Assembly: GCF_027579695.1 (NCBI RefSeq)
Contig: NC_083570.1
Coordinates: forward strand, 6,107,001-6,171,000
Length of the DNA: 64,000 nt
Direction of reading: 5' to 3'
Origin: Neoarius graeffei
Lineage: Eukaryota; Chordata; Actinopteri; Siluriformes; Ariidae
How positions within the stretch are numbered: the first letter of the stretch is position 1; every line of letters begins with the position of its first letter. Below are positions 1 through 10,637 of this stretch, piece after piece. Below the pieces are notes generated by a model that saw only the letters and a program-made list of their open reading frames with translations, was not told the origin of the DNA and did not search any database. A program made the translations under genes and the position numbers.

Positions 1-349
1 CAGATACAACAACCAATCAGAATTCAGATACATTCTGTTGCCAAGTAAAATTGTAACCTGTCAAAGTTCTCGAGCCCTCGTGCTGTTTTACCGTTAGATC
101 AATCACATATCAGCTTAAACTAGCATTCTAAACCTAGTTAAAGATCCCACAGAAGAGAGCGACTCCCCCTGCCAGCCTCATGGAACGCAGTGTTTAAGGC
201 TCCGGATGGGTTTTATTTCCATTTATGAGGGAAAGGAACATACACCCTCCCGACAATCAGCGCGGTATTCGCTTGGAAAACACATTTGCAAATTGATAGA
301 ATGAGTTCATCATCACATGCAAGATTTGCAGTTAATCAAATGGATTTCA

Positions 350-385
<36 letters not shown>

Positions 386-488
386 TGAATTACTACAGTT
401 CTGAACTTCAACTGTTAAAAGTCTGGCCTTTGGAGAGATGATGGAGACTCTTTTGGTGGAACACAACGGAGCAAAATATTGTGACCCT

Positions 489-2264
489 TGTAGGTATCAT
501 GCCGCCATTTTGTCTCTTTAAGAAACTACATTTCCCATCAGCCTACTTCCGCGTTGACCTATGTCACACGTGGGCGGGATCATCTACGTCAGTCCGCCAT
601 GCGCACATAAAACAATGGGACAACGCTTCCATTTTGTCTCTCGCGTCCAGATTTCAACGAGTCTAGACGCACAAAAGGGATGCTCTCCACCCAAAAAGAC
701 GTCTTCTTTCTTGCAAGATCCATCACTCAGCGCGATTTTCTTTCTTACCCTTGGCAAAGGTAAACTCTAGAGTCGCGCGATCTTTAAACTCAACCTGAGT
801 TACAACCGGTTTACTTGTATTAGAAGTGACATCACGACTGCAGCCCAGGCAGTTAAAAGTTAAGAAGCGATTGAATCCTTTTTAACTCAAAAGCACTGTG
901 CATCTTATTCTGATCAGAGACTTTTCCTCACGAACGCTGAGGTTCGGACCAAGAATCCTCTGCTTTCCACAGGAACCACCCAAGTGCTCCGCTGGACCCG
1001 AAAGTTTTCTACGCCTCCATCCCGAGCGGCTCACGTGCTCCCACGGCGAGGCCGAAACTACACCGGCGAATAGTTCTTCATATCTTGCTAAAGGCAGGAT
1101 TAAGTAAGATTTTGGCATTTGGGCATAATTAAGATAGTCTTAGGAATTTGCTTTTATTGAAATAGTGTGAATTAAACCCAGGTTTATCTGTTACACTGTT
1201 AGACACGCAGTGTGTTGATTTATTTTGGTTCTATGTTCTCTCAATTGTTTAATAGATAGGCTGTACATGCTTCTCTCTTTCCCTTATTCCTCTCTGACTA
1301 ACACTTTAATTTCCTTATCATACATTTTGACCTTATCAAGGTTTCAGTGAGTTTGGTAATGTTATGAGTGTGGAATCTTTTTGTGTTACTGAGAAAACAC
1401 GTGCTCAACAGGCCTGACCAGGCCTGATACACTTTAGATAGCTTCCCTTTGTCTTTAGCAACACGTGCTCAGTAGGCCTCACCAGGCCTAACAAACACAC
1501 TTTAGCTAGGCCATAGGGCCTTTCACAAACACACTTTAGCTAGGCCATAGGGCCCTTCACAAACACACTAGCAACACAAGGCTAATCTAGGCCTCCACCA
1601 CGTGTAGTTAGCTACACGAGGCTAAACACATGGTCAAGTCCTTCACACACACACACACACACACACACAAGCACGCATTAGCAACAGAGCTAATCCTTTG
1701 TTCTACTTGGATAACATTCCTTTGTTTTAGCTAGCAACAAGCTAGGCCATACACACACACCACACATGTATATACACACACACCTCACTGCTTGTATATA
1801 TTGATTTATTATTTTTATCTTTGTTATAATAAATTCATTTATTAAACAAACTGTGTTTATTTGTGTGAACGATATATGAAGTCCCCAATCTTCTCAAAGA
1901 ATTCAAAAGGTGCATATAAGTTACGTAATATGGTAAGTGATCGTAATAATTTGGAAATGTACCATAATCTAGCTGTTTGGTAATTTATCCAGGATTAATG
2001 GTATGATTCACTAAATGATTCACTGAATGATTCATTGAACGATTCACTAAATGATTCATTGAACGATTCACTATACGATTCACTAAATGATTCATTGAAC
2101 GATTCACCTCAAATGACTGATTCTATGGTATGATTCAATTCAAATGAGTCAAAGTAAACGATTCAATGGGATTGATTCATTTTAATTATTAACCTTCAAA
2201 TTTAATAAGACTGATTTAATGAGATTGATCACTTAATTTCAATAATTACCTGATTGCACCCACA
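489..2264 (+). mobile_element. solo LTR-like insertion in gene A intron 5
   Basis: The 1776-bp insert starts TG and ends CA and is flanked by a 4-bp direct repeat, ccct (485-488 and 2265-2268). The homologous place in gene D (about 53690-53720) has ccct once and no insert, so the borders come from an empty-site comparison. TG...CA ends with a 4-bp duplication fit a long terminal repeat of an endogenous retrovirus or LTR retrotransposon. An A/T-rich TATA-like stretch lies near 605 and an AATAAA signal near 1829, suggesting plus orientation. Inside are a (CA)n run (1644-1669), repeated cacgtg/aggcc units (about 1395-1625) and tandem copies of a gattcactaaatgattcat-like unit (about 2000-2110). 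No gag, pol or env frame is present, so it is either a solo LTR or one terminus of something larger. Confidence 0.7.
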
Positions 2265-2534
2265 CCCTCTAATGTTGACCTGAAGTTGGCACCACTGGGG
2301 GTTGGCATTGGGTTTTTGTCCCCACCAATGTTAATACCAAACCTACGCCCTTGCCTACATGTTATCTCGTTCTAATTGTTGTGACTTTTATCCAAATGAC
2401 AGCTGGCAATACGTTGTTACTTTGCACTTTTTGTTGATCTGGGTACTAATCTTTGAGAAACTGGATTGGCAGAATGTTGCCTGTGAAGAAAAGGATGTCT
2501 TTTTATTACCCTGTGCCAAGTTAATATTCACTTA

Positions 2535-3201
2535 GGCCATTATTAAAAAATGTTCTGTTTCCGGTCCACCGGCCGGGTGAGTGCCGTTTGTGCAGTTGAA
2601 ATTTTTTTTTTAACGCCGGTTTTTCGACATTTTTTTCGGGTTCGTAAATCTAAAATCGAACTTGACATTTACGCATTCCGCACAGAATATAGAATCGAAG
2701 CAGCTCTGCGCATGCGCCGTGCGGCACAAAAAAAATGGCAGCCACCATGAAGGAAGGAGATCCGGAGTTTTCAAACATTTGCTTAAGTGTGAAATCGCAA
2801 AATGGTATTCTAGCGAACAACAAAATAGTAAAGATTCAGAAAAACAAATCATTCAGTGATCATTTTAATAGTGTAATTTCATCCGAACTAGGCCCAACGG
2901 TCGATTTAGAACTACAAAAAGTCCGTGTGTCAGACATTTTAAGTACCTTTGTAAAAGTTTTGCAAATGTTGCAGTCAGCATTTAAAATGCTAACTTAAAG
3001 TTTTTGTACAAGTTTCAGTTGATTAAACCATCATTTTATTAAATGTGTCTGCTTTTGTAATAAAAAAGTACTGAAAGAAAAAGCAAACACAGCATTGCGA
3101 TTTCTTATCCATCCATATATTAAAAAAAAAATCCCTCCCTCCCGACTGAAAATTTTTTTGCTCACCCGGTGGACAGGAAACGGATTTTTTTAAGGATGGC
3201 C
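2535..3201. mobile_element. 667-bp GGCC-ended terminal-inverted-repeat element (MITE-like)
   Basis: It is bounded by a TTA duplication (2532-2534 and 3202-3204). The gene D copy (about 53425-53450) lacks it. Both ends read GGCCAT followed by an A-rich stretch, then GTTTCC and a GTCCACCGG block, so the inverted repeats are about 45 bp and imperfect. A 3-bp TTA duplication is usual for PIF/Harbinger. The interior has an 87-codon open frame on the plus strand (2735-2998) that I do not recognise; it is not a transposase domain. The element in gene B intron 1 at 24817-28786 has related ends. Confidence 0.7.
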
Positions 3202-3508
3202 TTAAGTGCAATTTTTAAGTGCCATAAATTATTTTATTTATCGTTTTTGTTGTGAGTGGTTTTGTTTGATTGTTTTATTTCTTTAGCTTATTTATTTATA
3301 TTTATTTTTTACATTCCACTGTTGAATTGAATAAGTTGAATTAATTAAAAAGTTTACTGTTCTATGAAAGGGTGTATTTGCATGATCATTATTATTTTAC
3401 TAGTGGCATAAAATTGTCTTGAAGAGACGTCAAGAATAATATGGTTTATCGCAATAATTTCTGAGACAATATATCATCCAACAAAATTTGTGATCATGAC
3501 AGGCCTAG

Positions 3509-3542
<34 letters not shown>

Positions 3543-3549
3543 GATGTAC

Positions 3550-4671
3550 ATTTCAGAAACTCTTCTCTGCTCTGTGGTTCTGGTCCTGAAATGATCTGAA
3601 CTGCTGCAGCTGTGGACAGAAAAATAGAAACATGAGTTTGTGTAAAAGATGGAAAGAGTTTAAAGTGATCCAGTCAGTTTATTCATTTTAAATCAGTGTT
3701 TTAGTTCAACGTGTCGGGTGAATAAAGTGTCTGCAGAAAAGAAAGCAGGAGCATCGCTAAGAAATAACACATCACTGTGTTTCTCCAGCAGGAACAGCTC
3801 CTCTTACCATGTGGAGGGATTTTGTTGAATTCCTCCTCACAGAATTCCTCGAGTCTCTTTTTCAGATCTGAGAGAGAATTCCTCACTCCATCAAATGAGA
3901 GATGTTGATGGACAGTGACGCTGGATGTGCGAAAATCTGGTTTGAGCCATGGAGGAGAGCGACGTCCAGAAGCTAAAACCTACAGAAAACAAATGAAATG
4001 TAAAACCCACTTGTGATGTCAGACAGGGACATTTATTGTTCCCTTAATGAGAGGTGTTTTAGAGAGTGTGTGAGGAACAGCTGGCTCTGTAGATCAGACA
4101 GTGAGTGTTACCTGGAGGAAATGGATGTGATCGTGTGTGTGTGAAAGCTGCTCCAGCTCAGTGACTCTCCTCTGAAGATCAGCAATCTCCTGCTCCAGTT
4201 GCTCCAGGAGTCGTTCAGCTCGACTCAGTTCAGCCTTCTCCTGATCTCTGATCAGCTCCGTCACCTCCCAGCGCTTTTTCTCCATGGAGCTGATCAGCTC
4301 AGTAAAGATCCTCTCACTGTCCTCCACTGCTGTCTGTGCACTGAGCTGTTAGGACACGCACGCACACAAGATTTAAAGCTCATCTATCATTCCCTCTCTT
4401 ACTGGGACTGTAAATGACTCGTTGTCCATGTTGTGTGTGTTTCTAGGAGCAGCTCTGTCTCTGCTCACTGCTCACCTTTATAGTGTTCACAGCCTGTTTC
4501 AGCTCCTGCACCTTCTTCTGCTTCTCCTGGATTCTCTGCTGGGATTTCATCTGCTCCTCCTTTAACTCACTCTGAGGACAAATAAAATACATTCAGCTTT
4601 TTATACAGTACGAGCGAACTGGTTCCATATTAATGTCAGTTCAAAGTACATTCATGTTTTGCTCTGAAGGT

Positions 4672-4717
<46 letters not shown>

Positions 4718-7700
4718 AATGTTCACTAACTGATCTGGGCTGGGTTTCCCGAAAGCCTCTTAAGGCCAAGAGAGTTTTAAATGACCTCTTAAGATCCATC
4801 ATCAAGCTAACGTGGTTTTCCCGAACAACATCGTAGCACAAGTCGTCCTTTAGTTTGCTCGGAATTTACGAGAGACCCGGAGCACTCGTTCAAAACAAAG
4901 AGCGACTCGCTCGCTGCCGAATCCACAGAATGCGCATGCGGCTCTGAGGGACTCTCACAGTCAGCGGGGGAAACTGGGGTTGAATCTGCTGGTGGTGTTC
5001 AATTAGTTTTCTTCTACATTGCAAATACATCGAGTTAATTATCAGAGGTGGACAGTAACGAAGTACATTTACTTGAGTTCTGTACTTAAGTACACTTTTT
5101 GAGTATCTGTACTTTACTTGAGTATTTTTTTTTGGAAACTTATGACTTTAACTTCACTACATTTGAAAGACAAATATCGTACTTTTTACTCCACTACATT
5201 TCTATCAAGGTCCTCGTTACTCGTTACTATGAAGCAGCTGGATAAAATCAAGATCAATGATTTCTCCGCAGCATTATTTAACACGATCAGTGGATGGCAG
5301 AATGGAAGGAGGCGGTTCTTCTGGGGAATGCACACACCCATAGGCGGTCTTTCCATTGGGCAAAGTCGGGCAATTGCCCTGAGCCTCGTCCAATCAGGGG
5401 CCTCGTCTTCGCATTACGGTATTCCTGTTTTCCTGCATGCTATACATCATCATTTACTATGTAATAATTCATTGTGATTATACATATTTTCCACTCGACA
5501 TGAACCACATTGCTACGAAAATCTCATCTCATCTCATTATCTCTAGCCGCTTTATCCTTCTACAGGGTCGCAGGCAAGCTGGAGCCCATCCCAGCCGACC
5601 ACGGGCGAAAGGCGGGGCACACCCTGGACAAGTCGCCAGGTCATCACAGGGCTGACACACAGACACAGACAACCATTCACATTCACACCTACGGTCAATC
5701 TAGAGTCACCAGTTAACCTAACCTGCATGTCTTTGGACTGTGGGGGAAACCGGAGCACCCGGAGGAAACCCACGCGGACACGGGGAGAACATGCAAACTC
5801 CACACAGAAAGGCCCTCGCCGGCCCCGGGGCTCGAACCCAGGACCTTCTTGCTGTGAGGCGACAGCGCTAACCACTACACCACCGTGCCGCCCTGCTACG
5901 AAAATAATAAAAGCAATAGAGCATGATTCACGTGTAATCCTACAGCTAGATTCACAAGCAAAACCACCAGTATGTGACGTGATGTCACGCACAGCTATCC
6001 GGCTTCGCTCTTCCTCAGAGCCGTAGTGTCTGAAGTAACCTAGGCAATGACGCGAGCGGGCTGAATACATGCACCAGCACCATCTAGCTCTAGCTGCAGA
6101 GCCCTCGTAAAATGTTTTGTTAAAGTAAAATCAGAATGAAACGATTTCTAAGTGGCAGTGGGAAAAGGAAGAGGAAAAAGGATGGTGCTCATTTAGAACG
6201 CGAGATAACAGCTGCAGTTAAAGGCTTCCCTGATTGCATTTCCTCTCCAACAGACATGCTTAATTATATATTCAGAGAAAACCTGCTGGATTGTTACCCA
6301 AATCTATTCTAAAGGTGATGATACACGGGGCAACTTTTTGGGCAATGTTGCCGAGCAATGTTGCTGGCAATGGGCAACTAGGTGAGACACAGGGCAACTT
6401 TTCAGGGCAACTAACAATGGGCAACAACAGTTAGCAACGGCAGTTTACAGTTAGCTAAAAAAAAAAATCGATGTCTTAATTTTTGCTGTGACCATTTAAT
6501 CAAGCTGTCTGTTGTTTTTTAGAGCTTTGGTGAGGTACCGGTAAATTCCTCCATATAGAATATTAAAATAACAACTTACCGGCGTAAAAACAGATGAGGA
6601 ATCTCTCCATCTCTTCACTCCACTGACACTGAGCGGCCGCCATATTTGTTTGAAATTTCTGATCCGAACCTCACCGGAGGTCACATGACTCGATACTCAC
6701 GTTCTGATTGGCTTATCTCAAAAAGTTGCCAGAGATTATCAAAACCATTCAGAAAGAAACAATGTTGCCCAATCTCAATAGAAAACAGTCAAAACACAAT
6801 TGCCCAGCAACATTGCTCGGCAACATTGCCCAAAAAGTTGCCCCGTGTATCATCACCATAAGTATTGCACTTCGAGTACTCCTCACACTTCCTGTCACAG
6901 TGGCTTCTGGGGAAAGGAGTTTTTCTGCCTTGAAATTAATCAAGACATATCTCAGGTCCACCATGTGTCAGGAGAGACTGTCAGATCTGGCGGTAATATC
7001 CATTGAGCAAGCCGTGAGAAGGAAACTGGACATGGAAGATGTCATCACTGCATTTGCCAATGCTAAAGCAAGAAAAATCAAGTTTTAAGCACACAGTAAG
7101 TAAAATTATAATAATTAATAACTAATAATTTCATTTATTTAAATCTTACACTGTATATCAATCCGCGTTTGGTTTTTCTCTCTCCCTGTCTTTCTGTGCA
7201 GGTCTCATCCACTGTAGCCACCACTACCCATGAGACTGATATGGGCACACCGACAGCAGCGCACATAGACAGACAGGCAGACACACACTCTCCTCTACTG
7301 ACACACACACACACACACACACACACAGCTTATATTCAGATATTCAGTGATCTTTATTGGGTTTTTTTCAATCATTTCCATGTGTTCACAATAAATATTG
7401 TTCGTCAGTACGTATGATTCATCATCTCATTATTATTACAGATGTATGGGTTGGGGTCATGGCCGTAACTACCATTGAGGACACCGAGGTCATGTCCTCG
7501 GTATTTTTTTCAGAAATGTAAAATTGGTCTACGCTGAATTCGAGCAGTGATTAATGTAAAGCGCAGCGTCTACATCCACATGTCATCTGTATTTCCCCCC
7601 AATAAAATTCACATTTGTCTAATGTCATCTGAAATCTCTCAGCCTCTGTCTCTATCGTTGCCGTGTCTAACGCAGCGTCACGCGACGTAGCCTATACTAG

Positions 7701-8684
7701 TGTCGGCCGGGGAAGTTGGGTTTTGGTAAAACAGGCAGGGTGTAGTCTACGCTCTATCACATATGCCTACCTAACCTAACGTAGGCTAATAGTCACATCG
7801 CATTATAGAGCTTTACCTGAGTGCAAAATGAAAACGTTGCAACAAACTAAATTAAGGTTTGGACAGCCAACAGAAGAGCAGGGAACGAGAAGGAGGGAAG
7901 GTGAGAAAATATTGCCAGTGCAGTGGCAGACCGTTCAGCGGTGTCATGCCAACTTTCCAAGGGGAAACATTTCATTGTCATTGCCTATTACATTTTAGTT
8001 AGCATTTTGAGAAACATTCAAAACTACGTTGTCACAGGCAGCCCTGTGCAGGGCTGAGTAAACCGGCTTGTTCGAGTAACTCTCTCTCTTTCTCTCATAA
8101 CTCTCTCTTTCTCTCTCACTCACTCACTCACTCACTCACTCACACAGACACACACACAAATAATACACTCTCACACACTCTCTCTAATACATACAGTAGT
8201 CTTCACACAGAACTAATAGCCCTACATTCTAATGTAATTTAAGATAATGAAATGTAAATAATGCCAATACTTCAGGTAGCTGAGCAATACACTCAGTTCA
8301 GTTTTGACTTTTATGTCAGACAAAACTCCACAGTTATGATGGCACAGTTTTAGAATTGTTGAAGTAAATGTGTTATGAGCCAAATATGTCTGTGAATATT
8401 CTCAGTCATCCAGGTCATAGTAACTATGGGTGGTAAAAAAAGTCAGACAGAACTGAAGAAGCCATTCGGATGAGAGGTGAAACGTCTTCAAGAATCTTCA
8501 AGCAAGTCCAGTTGCTCTCTTTTACCACCCATCATTATGAGCCAAACTTACATTACACTCTGTTTCAGAGAATGCATGCAAATGGATCTCAATTCAAGAC
8601 AGCCAGATAGACTGATGCCTTTACATTACTGCTCAGAATGTCTCTACACATACAGACACCCACAAATAACACACAAACTCTCAG

Positions 8685-8756
<72 letters not shown>

Positions 8757-10593
8757 TATTATTATAAGGTGTAATACTAAAGCTTACAATTCAGCAGTTC
8801 ACACCCTTTCTGTCATGTGTATGCTGCAATGTAAATAATGCCAATACTTTAGGTAACTGGTACTTTAGGTATGTATACTCAGTTCAAGAGTTCACGACCT
8901 TTCTACTTTTATGTCAGATAAAACACCACAGTTATGGTGCCACAGTTGTAGAATTGTTAAAATAAATGTTTCCACCACCAAATCTACGGTATCCTTGATT
9001 TGTTATTTATTTATTTAAATTGTGCCGGGGGGGGCCTTCGGTGCTGTCAGCCATGCTTGACCTCGGTATTTGAAAAATCCTGGTTACGGCCCTGGTTGGG
9101 GTTGAGGGGGGCCTCCAAATTGTCCTTTGCCCAGAGCCTCAGATTTCCTAAAACCACCCCTGCACACACCCACGGTTCTATAGTTAGAACCCATGATTCA
9201 GTTTTCTGAAAGGAATAAAGAGTCATTTCATTTTAAATGTTGGCTTTGTTTGCCTAAAACGGAGCACATCACAGCCTACAAAAACTCACCATCCGACCTG
9301 CGGAAGCATATTGAGGGAGATAAACGTTTTATTCCAAGAGAAAGCTTGCAGTGAAGTTGTCTGTGCTTTAGAGCTCGCGATAATGTTGCAGTCGCTACAC
9401 AGTCTGATTCCTCAAATGGCTTTCTATGGATTTGCCAAGTTGCCATCGCCTTGTCCACGTCTAATGTTTACACATAGCTAGTTAACGTGGACACTGTTAG
9501 ATAGCATGTAAAAATGGAGTTACACTAACATGAATAACGTTCACTTTTCTGAAGTCCTTTCAGAAATGTTTTATCATAATCTTGCCAATTAAACAAAAAA
9601 GTAGAAATCTTTATTTTCTCGTAATATTAGCTGCCCAATATGATTTTGAGTTTGAAAATAGTTTGCTAGCATGTCAGGTGGAGCTTGACTGACATGATTC
9701 CACAGGCAGATTCATATGTGCATGAATACATACACTTACACACACGCGCACGTGAGACCTGTGAGATGGACAGTATTGTACTCGTCAGTCACAACAAATT
9801 GCTGGAATTTTTTGTTTTGATGTCAGATGATGGTCTTGCACCTTTTTTTTGTTGTCTTGCTTAAAGCAGAGTTGCTGTTGGGCCGTTATTAAGCTCAAGG
9901 TGCGGATCTGGGTTTTAATCAGGTTGTATTGTCCTTTTTATTTTCTGAGCAAGCTGCATTTACAGCTGTTCCACTGTCTTCCTGATTAACACACACATAC
10001 ATGTGTGCACACACTGCCAGAGCCGGGTCAGAACACTACCATGCTGCTTTGTGGCGGTGGGGAGGAGGGTTACAATAAAAAAAAAATGAAAATGACAATG
10101 GGTCTTTTTCAGTTCAGTTGTGTTTCATTTTGTAACATTCTACCAGGCGTTTATTCTAAAGGTTCTACAAGTTAGTCAGTAAATCCAGTCAGGTGTTTCA
10201 GAGGCATTAGGTTTTGTAAGCGTTGTGGCTATAATACAACAATGCATTGACAGAAAATGTACTTTTAATACTTAAGGATTTTAAAAGAAAATACTGCAGT
10301 ACTTTAACTGAAGTAAAAATTTGACTGTCCAACTTTCACTTGTATTGGAGTAACATTTGCCCAGTGGGATCTGTACTTTGACTTAAGTAATGAAGTTGGG
10401 TTCTTTGTCCAGCTCTGTTAATTATTAAATAAATATATACAAAACACGATGAATATATTTCAGTATGTTATGGAATTACGTATGGATATCAGAATGTCAC
10501 ATTTATATCACTATATTTTAATCAAATTTAGCTCCATTAGGCGAGTGATTAACTAATTTAGTGTTATAAATGAGACATTTCTGCACCTCTAAT

Positions 10594-10637
<44 letters not shown>

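Larger units (their letters stand above)
1..3549 (-). other. intron 5 of finTRIM gene A (minus strand), cut by the window edge
   Basis: Bases 1-488, 2265-2534 and 3202-3549 read, in reverse complement, as the intron that precedes the B30.2 exon of gene D (about 53093-54190). By that alignment the missing B30.2 exon of gene A should start roughly 200 bases left of position 1. The intron carries an (ATT)n run at 351-383, a (GT)n run at 3511-3540, and two insertions absent from gene D, described separately. No coding exon is present. Confidence 0.8.
5339..9162 (+). mobile_element. hAT element with deleted ZMYM-type transposase, nested in the 5043-10417 hAT
   Basis: The flanking 8-bp duplication is cacacacc (5331-5338 and 9163-9170). 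The ends are CATAGGCGG and, reversed, CAGGGGTGG. Genes B and D show the uninterrupted sequence at the matching place (for example the bases around 51150), confirming the borders. It carries remnants of a hAT transposase (6136-7088) and has itself received a V-SINE (5521-5893), a MITE (6313-6858) and another hAT (7458-9094). Confidence 0.85.
5043..10417. mobile_element. hAT element (CAGAGGTGG/CAGAGCTGG ends) in gene A intron 1
   Basis: It is flanked by an 8-bp duplication ttaattat (5035-5042 and 10418-10425). The terminal repeats are CAGAGGTGGACA on the left and CAGAGCTGGACA on the right (reverse complement). An 8-bp duplication with CAGAG ends is diagnostic of hAT. Without the nested element at 5339-9162 it is about 1.5 kb and shows no transposase frame, so it is a non-autonomous copy. 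Genes B (24106-24792) and D (50801-51547) keep only one end of the same insertion, with a shared deletion of the rest. Confidence 0.85.

Noticed and set aside
2000-2110. CRISPR-like array of gattcactaaatgattcat units
   Set aside because: Units are degenerate, contiguous and without spacers; it is a tandem repeat inside the LTR-like insertion of a eukaryotic genome.
3050-3211. Frame 3211-3023 on minus
   Set aside because: Composed of the A/T-rich end and inverted repeat of the 2535-3201 element.
5552-6070. Open frames with MSLDCGGNRSTRRKP or GFLRVLRFPPQSKDMQ motifs, here and at 12293, 34332, 48085 and 57619
   Set aside because: They are translations of the V-SINE core on either strand and recur wherever that SINE occurs.
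8477-8838. Frames rich in Leu-Ser or His-Thr repeats
   Set aside because: They are translations of CT and CA microsatellites; the same holds for 7135, 29381, 40437 and 42549.
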